Source: CAYPNF01 sp964411985 (lineage in GTDB: Bacteria; Verrucomicrobiota; Verrucomicrobiia; Limisphaerales; J093). Taken from it: a stretch of DNA of 64,000 nucleotides. The translations under genes were made by a program, and so were the position numbers. Below are positions 53,901 to 61,418 of this stretch, in pieces; the first letter of the stretch is position 1; every line of letters starts with the position of its first letter. The stretch is from positions 124,001 to 188,000 of the forward strand of contig CAYPNF010000011.1 of assembly GCA_964411985.1 (NCBI GenBank). Direction: 5' to 3'. The notes below the pieces were generated by a model, which saw only the letters and a list, made by a program, of their open reading frames with translations, searched no databases and was not told where the DNA came from.

Positions 53901-56557
53901 ATTCGGTCATCGCGGTGACCATCGTGGACGACGAGGTGACCGGCCAGCTCGACTACGCCTTCAACCCGGGATCCGGCGCGAACGGACCCGTATACACCTT
54001 GGCGCTCCAGAGTGACGACAAGGTTCTCCTGGGTGGCGCTTTCACACGGGTGGATGGGGTCGATATGTCCAACCTCGCCCGCCTGCATAGCGACGGTTAT
54101 CTGGACAGCTTCCTCAATGGCGGAGGTGGTCCCAACGGGAGGGTCCTTGCGATCGCCCTTCAGGCGGACGGACGCATCCTCGTGGGTGGAGAGTTTACCC
54201 AGGTGAACGGAGCTGCTGCCCGATACCTTGTTCGACTCAATGCGGACGGGACCACGGATCCTGGGTTCGCTGTGACGGTGGACGCGCGGGTCAGGGCCAT
54301 CGCCGTTCAACCCGATGGGGCGATTCTGCTTGCCGGGGACTTCACCACGGTGGGCGGCGAGAGCCGCGCTCGCTTGGCGCGGGTGGCGTGGGACGGGACT
54401 CTGGATACGCATTTCAATCCTCCAGGGCCAACCGATGGTGAGATCTATACCCTCGCTTTGCAGCCGGATGGCAAGATCCTGGTCGGTGGGGCCTTCCAGA
54501 ACATCGTGGGTGTGAAACAACCCTATCTCGGCCGCCTGAACGCGGATGGAACTTTGGACCGCGGTTTCGGAGTCACCCCGGCCTTGGACGACGTAGTGCG
54601 CTCCCTGGCCTTGGATGCAGAGGGTCGCATCCTGGTCGGAGGTGACTTCAAGACGGTGGCGGGTAAGGCGCGAGCTGGCGTTGCCATGCTTTCCACGAGC
54701 GGAGCTCTGGACAGCTCGTTTGACCCGGGCACGGGGGCGGACGCGAGTGTGCGTGGCGTAGGTGTGACTCTGGACGGCAAAGTGGTGGTGGTGGGCGCCT
54801 TTACCAATTTTGCGGGCGTTTCCCTCAACCGGTTCGCCAGGTTGAACCCCAACGGTTCCATAGACACCTCATTCGAGAACGGATCCGGGGCCAACGCCAT
54901 TGTTCACTGCCTGCTATTGCAGCCTGACACGGCGTTTGTCATCGGCGGAGAGTTTACAGAGGTCAACGGCGTTTCCCGAAGCCGGATCGCCCGCATCCAC
55001 GGCGATGAGAAGTTCGTCCCGAAGAGCATTCAGTTCTCCGAGTCCAGCTACTCCGTCTCCGAGAACGCGACCCAGGCCGTTGTTAAGGTGATTCGCAGTG
55101 GAGACTTGGTCTCCGCAGTTTCGGTTGACTACCGCACCGAGGACCTGACAGCTACGGCCGGTGAGGACTATGAAACTGCCGCTGGCACGTTGTCTTTCCA
55201 GGTTGGCGAAACCGAGAAGGAGTTCACCGTGCGGGTCATGAACGATACGATCGCTCAGGGAGACCGGCAGCTGCAGTTGTTGCTCACCAACCTGCCTTCC
55301 GGCTACACGCGGGTCGCCCGACTGTCCGCCACCTTGACCATTCGGGACGACGAGAGTGCGGTCAGCTTCACGAGTGACAAGCAATCCGCGACTGAGAGCG
55401 TTGGCACTCTGAACATCCTCGTCCGCCGCTCAGGCTTGGCCACCAACCAGGTCTCGGTGGATTACAGGGCCATCGACGGTTCTGCGACGAACGGAATCGA
55501 CTACGTGCTGGCGGATGGCACCTTGGTGTTCAACTCGGGAGAGGCGGAGAAGAACATTCCGGTTGTGGTTTTGAATAATTCGCTCACCGAGCCTGACCGC
55601 AATTTCGTGGTCGAGCTCCTGAACCCGGTCGGAGGGGCGGTGCTGGGCAAACTGAACCAGATCAGCGTCACCATTACCGATGACGACCGGCAGCCGACGT
55701 ATAGCCTGAACATTACCCCGCCGGTGGGCGGCGAGGTCTATCCGGCCTCAGGACCGTATCCGAACGGATCGGTGCAGACGCTGACGGCGGTGCCGGACTT
55801 CGAATACGAGTTCGTGAAGTGGGAAGGCACCACCAATAGCACCCAGAACCCGCTCACGGTGGTGATGAGCCGCAATTACGACCTCAAGGCGGTCTTCCAA
55901 CCTCTGGCGGCGACCTACACCTTTGAGCCTCCTTTCGTGGCGACGGACCTGACCAGGCCTCCGTGGTCAAGCCAGGGCACGCCATGGGTGCTGCAGTCCA
56001 GCGTCAGCGCTTCTGGCCAATCAGCGTTGCGATCGGGCGCGATCCTGGATGAGGGGCGCAGCAGCCTTTCACTCACTCTTGTGACGCGAGAAGGGGCTGT
56101 TTCGTTCTTCGTGAAGGTCAGCAGTGAGCAGCCCTACGACGGACTTGAGTTCCAGATCAATGGCACGCGGATGCAGCGGTGGTCCGGCGAGGTGCCTTGG
56201 CAGCAGGTCCAGTTCCCGGTTGGGGCAGGCCCGAACACCCTCACTTGGACCTACAGCAAGGATGCCAATTACAGTGGCGGCCAGGATGCAGCCTTCTTGG
56301 ATGACCTCTTCATCCCGTTGGTGAAGCCCGATACCCGGCCCAAGGATTCGAAGCTGGGGATTGCGCAGACGGCAACGGGAATCACCATCACCCTCACCGG
56401 GACTCCTGGAATAGAGTACATTCTGCAGTCCAGCGAGGATTTAGTGACTTGGACTGACGATTCAACGCACCTGGTTACGACCGGGACGGTATCGATTGAG
56501 AAGCCGAAACCGGCCGGTCCTGGAGCACGTTTCTATCGTGCGGTGAGCAAACCATAA
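47990..56557 (+). CDS. Giant surface protein: degenerate metzincin, PKD, Calx-beta and delta-60 repeats
   Basis: A 2,855-residue secreted protein. The start at 47990 places a signal-anchor first (LRVVFLLCVAAAAIVL). Residues 250-282 hold a Cys cluster (C250-x-C252-x2-C255, then C278-x3-H282) of the TRASH type. About 330-560 resembles an M6/metzincin-like protease, but its zinc site reads EQVGFLFNLSH (450-460) with a Met turn FDIMG (Met507). Next come PKD and carboxypeptidase-regulatory-like domains. About 856-1984 holds nine Calx-beta units, 1986-2340 seven delta-60 repeats, and 2346-2567 two more Calx-beta units. The last modules (InlB-like, beta-sandwich, recurring tail) match the M36 protease. 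A terminator follows the stop. Confidence 0.9.
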   Translation: MKRPTLRVVFLLCVAAAAIVLVPSRFRSPQTVPAASGPVSASKTELVGNRGLLSVDSLARPHSNSGESLPATRVASKVVTASEGHRDFLDWADRYGHADAQTKAALLTEGRKLAEARRAAMLEEIRSNPENALALATPWQVRRALPEEVTGYLEQPVSGRGSIDTHLASPRKASAGSKTGQGIVRMASIDGATYDAYVYGRRVEMTSVENVPLHGVAIGNSVALSESPLRTLGSAEAKSVLDAGVLPPSCSCQACGGTASSISTAVVLENAGGYFAACSPEHARDLQEAFAQVESRSVTSRRIALHSQSNPTNPPPATLSTNFATQKVLLIPVYFPNDIRIPITYADAAAKLKAAGDFLAENTYNKAGLVPTVAPAVAVGMPKDFYNTGAGGARTLFADAKAAAKLAGFPSEYYDFVLVVHTDMPSYNWSTIAMPKGGVMQETELITFLEQVGFLFNLSHANFWDTRRGRWPDNTNNLPYDITGLIGRETATGPGDDLEFGDMFDIMGSAGGRDTITFGENIDPTAAHFNVVSKWNRDWLPANNVRAVAMSTTNRVYAFDAPTLVDGRSYSLVVSKDAQRDYWISARSRITNSYFVQNGVELHWGLWPQVVYGSAHLIDTTPDTKLGREDSAILVGRTFYDEDNAIAITPIARGGSGVDLWYDVVVNKGPFPSNQPPVVTLTGPSGPVAERASVSLSASATDPNGDRMAYFWDFGDGSFGGNSNAVTHAFTDIGEYVVRCEVSDLRGGMTAKQWVVTVGAPSGHRVSGTIVDSNGKPLQNVRVSNGSVNGTEYGADYQVASTDSEGFFTLVNLANGNYTLTAFRWGYNTIPLNFYNPVGVADADATGLKWVSTPYPRVKVERVNDATAPSSAGSFKFTRTGDATNTALTVFVTLGGTAVNGVDFGPLTNSVSQTNITDTLESGVTRRVYTNFFTVDFATGVFTTNITILPAPSATNGERQVICTIMHPMQFIRMTATETNAVDFPGWEVRTVSGADSYYPVEPTYCTDGKAEASLNIRSASSSVPALSIAAYDAVATEGAGDSASFIIIRSGKADVALTIPIKVEGTARPGIDYEALPESVTLASGQMALLVPVRIRPDSYLDGNTTLKVILQTSSAYTLSQSTAQISIMDNDLPMVRITALDPLALERSRKPATLLVTRAGDLTAPLTVRYLVGGSGVSGVDFRALPGSVTIPANQYSTTLLVEPRDNGQRDRGVTVDIQLSDLATYNVGTPGSVTVFIQDAALATLDVSSPDTDASEPADPATVTITRTGDVSRQLLVGYRLAGPALPLVDFAGIGDKIVIPAGVDSVNVTIMPIDDPYREDPETVTLEILPGLEYNLTTNFQATLTINDNDSGLPSVGFMTLESSGLESIGTTSIPIRASAAPAEETPINIDYRVTGGTAIQGVDFGPVGSNGVGHMTFGATLQYLKIPIIDNTNVDGPRTIQVTLFEPFSYLTNEFVTNEVAITNAAGEQTGTTNIIETNTVIVGTPINGYLEPYQVHTFTILDNDGAVVDLETVNGIAYEEGGEPALLRLHRSGPTNRAQVIKVALGGYATYGADYHVGEGSVAPTTFTIPIGDIDLDIPIVPVDDQVQEYMESLQVMLLEVPGAAFGTKTNATVSIIDNDGTMEFAAQTYHAVEGDGMAEITVRRTTATNRTDTIRFAASAGTAVSGVDFVATNGVLTFLPGQTSQVFQVEVLDNATVDNERSVSLTLSDPTTGAPIGGQASATLLILDNETMIEFSKALFEVAENATNATVTVRRSGKVSDTASVLYAVTNDTAISGVDFVGTNGVVNFLAGQTEATFKVRILDNGLMESNRVAALQLYDPTNSVLGSLSNATVVIRDDECVLEFSAATTTVPEFGRTVSLSVIRLGSSINPVTVSFETSDGIASSGSDYQTLSGALTFRGETNYLSPSGNGVMLFEPGETNKTIVVRVFDDNVGEGDEDFYVTLRNPRSLVKAHADSTVLGTNSVIAVTIVDDEVTGQLDYAFNPGSGANGPVYTLALQSDDKVLLGGAFTRVDGVDMSNLARLHSDGYLDSFLNGGGGPNGRVLAIALQADGRILVGGEFTQVNGAAARYLVRLNADGTTDPGFAVTVDARVRAIAVQPDGAILLAGDFTTVGGESRARLARVAWDGTLDTHFNPPGPTDGEIYTLALQPDGKILVGGAFQNIVGVKQPYLGRLNADGTLDRGFGVTPALDDVVRSLALDAEGRILVGGDFKTVAGKARAGVAMLSTSGALDSSFDPGTGADASVRGVGVTLDGKVVVVGAFTNFAGVSLNRFARLNPNGSIDTSFENGSGANAIVHCLLLQPDTAFVIGGEFTEVNGVSRSRIARIHGDEKFVPKSIQFSESSYSVSENATQAVVKVIRSGDLVSAVSVDYRTEDLTATAGEDYETAAGTLSFQVGETEKEFTVRVMNDTIAQGDRQLQLLLTNLPSGYTRVARLSATLTIRDDESAVSFTSDKQSATESVGTLNILVRRSGLATNQVSVDYRAIDGSATNGIDYVLADGTLVFNSGEAEKNIPVVVLNNSLTEPDRNFVVELLNPVGGAVLGKLNQISVTITDDDRQPTYSLNITPPVGGEVYPASGPYPNGSVQTLTAVPDFEYEFVKWEGTTNSTQNPLTVVMSRNYDLKAVFQPLAATYTFEPPFVATDLTRPPWSSQGTPWVLQSSVSASGQSALRSGAILDEGRSSLSLTLVTREGAVSFFVKVSSEQPYDGLEFQINGTRMQRWSGEVPWQQVQFPVGAGPNTLTWTYSKDANYSGGQDAAFLDDLFIPLVKPDTRPKDSKLGIAQTATGITITLTGTPGIEYILQSSEDLVTWTDDSTHLVTTGTVSIEKPKPAGPGARFYRAVSKP

Positions 56558-56583
56558 AGGCTTACCCTTAAGGGACTCCAACG

Positions 56584-56620
56584 AACAGCCGGGGCTGCCC
56601 AGTCCCGGCTGTTTCTTTTT
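56584..56620 (+). terminator. Intrinsic terminator after the giant-protein gene
   Basis: Perfect 10-base-pair stem AACAGCCGGG / CCCGGCTGTT (56584-56593, 56604-56613) with a 10-base loop, then a T-rich run to 56620. Confidence 0.88.
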
Positions 56621-56661
56621 GCGTGCCAAGGAGGGAACGATCTGACAAAAATAGAGCCACC

Positions 56662-58872
56662 ATGATTCTAAGCCCTGTGGAATTGGAGAGGTTCACCCAA
56701 GCGGTACATCGCTCACCACACGATCATCTGGGCATGCATCCCTTGGGAGATGGCACTGGAATCGTCGTGCGTGCCTATCTTCCGAATGCAGCCGAGGTGG
56801 AAATTGTGCCAACCCACGAGAAGGGGAAGCCCTCCTTCAAGCTGAAGAGACTCCACGAGTCCGGGTTCTTCGAGGGGATTTCCCGCCGGACGGGTCAGGT
56901 GTATGCGTACGACTTGGTCATTCGCGATTACGAGGGACGGGAACGGCGGATGCGGGATGCTTATTCCTTTCTTCCTACCTTGGGGGAGACGGACATGTAC
57001 CTCTTTGGCCAGGGAACGGAGCGACGGATTTACACTAAACTGGGATCGCACCTACGGCAGTTGGATGGGGTGCCGGGCGTTAGCTTCGCGGTGTGGGCGC
57101 CGAGCGCGCGGCGGGTGAGTGTGGTGGGGGATTTCAACAACTGGGACGGCCGCTACCATCCTATGCGTTCGCTGGGCGCTTCCGGGGTCTGGGAACTTTT
57201 TGTCCCTGGGATTGGGGTCGGGGTTCATTACAAATTCGAGGTCCTCAACGCGCACGGGCAGGTGGTCTTGAAGACAGATCCCTACGGCACCTTTTTCGAA
57301 GTGGCTCCTAAGAATGCTTCGATCGTCTGGAATGTAGACCAATTCCGATGGTCCGACCAGGCATGGCTCGACCGACGCGGCCGAGGGAACGTTCTGCGGT
57401 CCCCGATGAGCGTCTATGAGGTCCACCTAGGCTCGTGGCGCAAGAAGAGCATTGCCGAATCGTTCGGATACAGGGAGTTGGCTCCGATGCTGGCCGACTA
57501 TGTCAAACGACTGGGCTTTACTCATGTCGAATTGCTCCCGGTGGCGGAGCACGCCTTCTATCCGTCCTGGGGCTACCAGGTGACTGGTTTTTACGCTCCT
57601 ACCGGTCGGTTTGGCACACCGGACGATTTTCAGTACTTCGTCAACACGCTCCACGAGCATGGAATTGGGGTGATTGTTGACTGGGTGCCGGCGCACTTCC
57701 CACGTGATGATTGGGCGTTGGCTCGTTTCGACGGCACCGCGCTCTACGAGCATGAGGACCCGCGCCAGGGGGCTCACCAGGACTGGGGGACCCTGGTCTT
57801 CAATTATGGCCGTCACGAAGTGCGCAATTTTTTGACCGCCAACGCCCTGTTTTGGTGTGACAAGTACCACATGGATGGGCTGCGAGTCGAGGCGGTGGCC
57901 TCACTGCGTCACCTGGACTACTCCCGAAACCCGGGTGAGTGGATACCCAATAAATACGGAGGACGCGAGAATCTGGAGGCCGTGGAGTGCCTGCGAGAGT
58001 TTAATCATCTTGTGCATACGGAGTATCCTGGGGTGATCACGGTGGCGGAGGAGTCCACCGCCTGGCCCATGGTGACCCGGCCTCCTTATCTGGGGGGCTT
58101 GGGCTTTTCCCTGAAGTGGAACATGGGATGGATGCATGACACCCTTGGTTATTTCAAGCGCGACGCCATCCACCGCAAGTACCATCAGAACGACCTGACC
58201 TTTGCCATGCTTTATCACCACAACGAGAACTTTGTCCTTCCGCTCTCGCATGACGAGGTGGTGCACGGCAAAGCCTCGCTGCTGGGACGGATGCCTGGGG
58301 ACGACTGGCGGCAATTCGCCAATCTTCGCTGCCTGCTCGGCTACCAATGGGTGTTTCCCGGAAAGAAACTCCTCTTCATGGGGGGAGAGATCGGCCAGAG
58401 AAATGAGTGGAACGCCAATGCCGAGATGGACTGGTGGCTGCTTCAGGCCGGTCCTTACCATAGCGGGCTCCAGCGTTTCGTTCAGGACCTGAACCGCCTT
58501 TATCAATCGGAGCCCGCCCTCTGGGAGGCCGACTATGAACAGCAAGGTTTTCAGTGGGTTGATTGCACAGACCATGAGCAGTCCATCCTCTCTTTCGTGC
58601 GCCGCAGCCTCCGGGGTTCCGCCGAGTTGGTGGTGATCTTGAATCTGACCCCCATCGTGCGTCAGCACTACCGATTGGGTCTTCCCAGTGAGGGCTTCTG
58701 GACGGAAGCTTTGAACAGTGACGCGAGTGTCTACGGGGGAAGCAACGTGGGGAACCTGGGAGGCGTTACCGCGACGCCCATCTCATGTCACGGCCAGCCA
58801 TGCTCCGCGGTTCTAACACTTCCACCCCTGAGCGTTGTAGTGTTCCGCTCGCCCGGCAAGGCCGAAAAATGA
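56662..58872 (+). CDS. glgB: 1,4-alpha-glucan (glycogen) branching enzyme, nucleophile Asp replaced by Glu
   Basis: A 736-residue GH13 protein: N-terminal CBM48 regions (about 1-220), then the catalytic barrel. Motifs include the WAPSARRVSVVGDFNNWDGR sandwich and VHLGSW. In MDGLRVEAVASL the expected nucleophile Asp is Glu410 (GAG at 57889-57891). The acid/base Glu463 (VAEESTAWP) and Asp531 (LSHDEVVHGK) are present. Spacing 410-463-531 equals the E. coli GlgB spacing 405-458-526, so the change is real in the sequence. An active branching enzyme is doubtful but cannot be excluded. The ATG at 56662 is preferred over a GTG at 56623. lspA overlaps the stop (ATGA). Confidence 0.93.
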   Translation: MILSPVELERFTQAVHRSPHDHLGMHPLGDGTGIVVRAYLPNAAEVEIVPTHEKGKPSFKLKRLHESGFFEGISRRTGQVYAYDLVIRDYEGRERRMRDAYSFLPTLGETDMYLFGQGTERRIYTKLGSHLRQLDGVPGVSFAVWAPSARRVSVVGDFNNWDGRYHPMRSLGASGVWELFVPGIGVGVHYKFEVLNAHGQVVLKTDPYGTFFEVAPKNASIVWNVDQFRWSDQAWLDRRGRGNVLRSPMSVYEVHLGSWRKKSIAESFGYRELAPMLADYVKRLGFTHVELLPVAEHAFYPSWGYQVTGFYAPTGRFGTPDDFQYFVNTLHEHGIGVIVDWVPAHFPRDDWALARFDGTALYEHEDPRQGAHQDWGTLVFNYGRHEVRNFLTANALFWCDKYHMDGLRVEAVASLRHLDYSRNPGEWIPNKYGGRENLEAVECLREFNHLVHTEYPGVITVAEESTAWPMVTRPPYLGGLGFSLKWNMGWMHDTLGYFKRDAIHRKYHQNDLTFAMLYHHNENFVLPLSHDEVVHGKASLLGRMPGDDWRQFANLRCLLGYQWVFPGKKLLFMGGEIGQRNEWNANAEMDWWLLQAGPYHSGLQRFVQDLNRLYQSEPALWEADYEQQGFQWVDCTDHEQSILSFVRRSLRGSAELVVILNLTPIVRQHYRLGLPSEGFWTEALNSDASVYGGSNVGNLGGVTATPISCHGQPCSAVLTLPPLSVVVFRSPGKAEK

Positions 58873-59408
58873 TGGGATCGATGACTCTGACTGCAAACGG
58901 CAGGATTGTTTTCGTTGCCGGACTCGTGGTGGTGGCTGATCAGCTGACGAAGTTGGTGGTGGCGAAGACTTTGGATTTCACCGAGCAGAAGATCATTATC
59001 GATGGTTTTTTCAAGTTTGTGCACTGGGGGAACACTGGGGCTGCGCTGAGTATGTTCCGCGGCAACAACCTTCTCCTCGCAGCGGTCTCCATCCTCGCCC
59101 TGATCGTTCTCGCACTGAGCCGGCACCACTTCGACTCTGGGACTTTGACCGGTGGGATCGCCCTCGGCTTGATCTTCGGGGGAACCTTGGGGAATCTCAT
59201 CGACCGCGTTCGGATTGGGCACGTCGTGGACTTCTTGTACTTCCACATCTACCGGCGGGGTGGGGGAGAACTTGGCTTTCCGGCGTTCAATGTGGCAGAC
59301 AGTGCGATATGTACAGGAGTGGGGCTGCTGTTCCTGCTGGCGTGGCGGCAGGACTCCAAACCCAGACCCATTCCTGAGAATCCCGACGCTGAGAACCCAG
59401 CTTCTTGA
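58869..59408 (+). CDS. lspA: Lipoprotein signal peptidase
   Basis: A 179-residue membrane aspartyl protease (SPase II) that cleaves prolipoproteins after diacylglycerol transfer. DQLTK, NTGAALSMF, GNLIDRVRIGHVVDF and FNVADSAI are the family boxes; the catalytic aspartates are Asp112 and Asp144. Four membrane helices are visible. The start is ATG at 58869, overlapping the TGA of glgB as ATGA; ATG at 58872 or 58881 are near alternatives. The longer frame from 58785 lies inside glgB and is not used. The next gene overlaps the stop (TTGA). Confidence 0.96.
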   Translation: MMGSMTLTANGRIVFVAGLVVVADQLTKLVVAKTLDFTEQKIIIDGFFKFVHWGNTGAALSMFRGNNLLLAAVSILALIVLALSRHHFDSGTLTGGIALGLIFGGTLGNLIDRVRIGHVVDFLYFHIYRRGGGELGFPAFNVADSAICTGVGLLFLLAWRQDSKPRPIPENPDAENPAS

Positions 59409-60388
59409 GTTCCCCCTTGGCCCAGTATTGCATCTGCTTGGCCGGTCCCACGGCGGTTGGGAAGTCTGCTGTTGCCCTCCACCTGGCTGTGGAGCTCGGA
59501 GGCGAAATCCTCACTGTCGATTCCATGCAGGTATACAAGGGGATGGACATTGGGACCGCCAAACCGACGGCCTCAGATCAAGCGACTGTTCCCCATCACC
59601 TCTTGGACCTCGCCACGCCGGGTCAGCCTTTCGATGCCGGTCGGTATGTGGAGTGCGCGAAGCAGGCGATCGATGCGGTGCTGAGTAGGGGACGGGTTCC
59701 AGTCCTTTGCGGTGGCACAGGGCTCTATTTTCAGGGCCTGTTGCATGGGTTGGGTAACTCTCCTGAAAGTGACCCGGCCCTCCGGGCTCTGCTGGAAACC
59801 ACGCCGCTGCCAACGTTGCTCGAGGAGTTGAAAGAGAAGGATCCGGCGACTTATGCACGGGTGGACCAGTGCAATCCTCGGCGGGTCATCCGTGCTGTCG
59901 AGGTGTTGCGGTTAACTGGCGGGCCCATTTCCGGCTTGCGAGCTGCCTGGAATCCACCGGCGCAAACCAACCGCCCTGGCGCTCTGCGGATTGGATCGAC
60001 CCCTTCCTATGGCTTCGTTCTCAGCCGCCCTTCAGAGAGTCTCAAGGCGCGGATCGACGCACGGGTGGAACTGATGTTTGCACAAGGCTTGGTGGAGGAA
60101 ACTCAACGACTCCTGCACCAGGGCTTGGGGGGGAACCGGACCGCTCAGCAGGCCATCGGGTATCACCAGGTCCTGGAGTATCTGGATGGGAAACGGGACC
60201 TCGCCGCCACCGTGCAGTTGGTAAAACAAAGGACCCGCCAGTACGCCAAGAAGCAATTGACCTGGTTCCGGCGCCACATGCAGGCGGAATGGATCGAGAT
60301 CCCCGATAGCGAATCCCCAGCTCAAACGGCCAAGCGCATTCAGGATGGGTTGCGCCAGGCCACGACGAACGCATTGAACATCACGTAG
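59405..60388 (+). CDS. miaA: tRNA dimethylallyltransferase
   Basis: A 327-residue enzyme that adds dimethylallyl to A37 of tRNAs that read UNN codons (i6A). GPTAVGKSAVA is the P-loop, TVDSMQVYKGMDIGTAKPT the substrate site, VPVLCGGTGLYFQGLLHG the prenyl-diphosphate site, and QTRQYAKKQLTWFRR the tRNA-binding end. The start is TTG at 59405, overlapping the lspA stop as TTGA, with a second in-frame candidate downstream less likely. The 3' end overlaps the convergent methyltransferase gene by 49 bases. The gene is probably co-transcribed with glgB and lspA. Confidence 0.96.
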   Translation: MSSPLAQYCICLAGPTAVGKSAVALHLAVELGGEILTVDSMQVYKGMDIGTAKPTASDQATVPHHLLDLATPGQPFDAGRYVECAKQAIDAVLSRGRVPVLCGGTGLYFQGLLHGLGNSPESDPALRALLETTPLPTLLEELKEKDPATYARVDQCNPRRVIRAVEVLRLTGGPISGLRAAWNPPAQTNRPGALRIGSTPSYGFVLSRPSESLKARIDARVELMFAQGLVEETQRLLHQGLGGNRTAQQAIGYHQVLEYLDGKRDLAATVQLVKQRTRQYAKKQLTWFRRHMQAEWIEIPDSESPAQTAKRIQDGLRQATTNALNIT

Positions 60389-61107
60389 CGGGTGGGAGTC
60401 AGGTTCAGCGCCACATCCAGCGGCTTCGCCACATACCGATCGGTACATTCCACCCGCTCAATCCGGCATCCCGCCCGCTCGAGAAAAAAGGCCATCTCCA
60501 GCCCGTTCGTGGCTACAATGGCGTCATCGTCGGGGGTGAAGGGTTCTTTGACGATGGGTTTCATGCGGTCAAAGCGCACGTTTCCAGGTTCTTCGCGGAT
60601 CTGACGGCGTTTCGCCAGCATGCGGACCAAGTTCTTCCATTTGTTGCCGATGCCCCGCATCCGGGGATGATAATCCCGGAAGCCTAACGCGCGGAAGAAA
60701 TTGGGACTTGAAAGAACGACTTTCCCACCCGGTTGGACCACTCGGACCAACTCCTGGATGAAGGCCTCAGGTTCCTCCACGTGCTCAAGCACGTTGAGGG
60801 CTCCCACAGCCGCAAAACTCTGGTCGGGAAAGGGGAGTTGACGACCATCGTAAAGCTCGCACTTCAGGCCAAAACCCTTGGCCTTGGCCACGTTCGGTTC
60901 CGAGACTTCGACCCCGCAGGCGTCAAAGCCAGCGTCTTTGAGTCTGCGTACCACCTGACCGACCCCACATCCGATATCGAGGACCCGGGCGCCGGGGAGG
61001 GTTGGGGATAGGGTGTCGGCGTACTTGGCGTAGAAACCTTCATCCCACCCCGCGAGGAACTCGGCGTAGGCTTCGTTGTGGCGATAGTAGGAATCCTGAT
61101 GTCCCAT
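60340..61107 (-). CDS. Class I SAM-dependent methyltransferase
   Basis: A 255-residue Rossmann-fold methyltransferase. VLDIGCGVGQVVRRL is the SAM-binding motif I, ACGVEVSEPNVAKA motif II, FAAVGALNVLEHVEEPEAF the post-II acidic region and VQPGGKVVLSSPN motif III. The substrate is not evident; the LEHV pattern fits the Methyltransf_11/UbiE-like group. It converges with miaA and overlaps it by 49 bases at the 3' ends. A small membrane-like C-terminus is not seen; it is soluble. Confidence 0.9.
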   Translation of the reverse strand: MGHQDSYYRHNEAYAEFLAGWDEGFYAKYADTLSPTLPGARVLDIGCGVGQVVRRLKDAGFDACGVEVSEPNVAKAKGFGLKCELYDGRQLPFPDQSFAAVGALNVLEHVEEPEAFIQELVRVVQPGGKVVLSSPNFFRALGFRDYHPRMRGIGNKWKNLVRMLAKRRQIREEPGNVRFDRMKPIVKEPFTPDDDAIVATNGLEMAFFLERAGCRIERVECTDRYVAKPLDVALNLTPTRYVMFNAFVVAWRNPS

Positions 61108-61418
61108 GGTGAATCACGTTCTGCGAGAAAGATATGAGCCCACCGGATCCCGGCAAGCAAGCTGATTGTGGAGAAGGCGCCAGAATCGTTGTTGCAGGAG
61201 CCTAATAGAGATCAAGATCGAAGGGGAAGATGCCCCTCTCCTGATCGATCGAGCATTGTAAGGTTTGCTTAACCAGAATTACGCATTTTTGTCTTTATCT
61301 CAGCGTGGGTTTTCCGTCAACATCCCGCGCCAACCGGGTTGGCAGGCTGCGCAAGGGAACAAGAATCCAACCCCAAACTTACTGGATGATGGTGAACTAA
61401 AATGCAGGTTTAAGCGTC
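61108..61418. other. 311-base spacer upstream of pckG
   Basis: It lies between divergent methyltransferase and pckG genes and probably holds both promoters. There is a small hairpin, GCCAAC-n3-GTTGGC (about 61332-61346). No coding sequence and no clear -35/-10 pair were identified. Confidence 0.5.

Noticed and set aside
58785..58868. 28-residue N-terminal extension of LspA
   Set aside because: It lies within glgB in another frame; the ATG at 58869 overlaps the glgB stop and starts directly before the first membrane helix.
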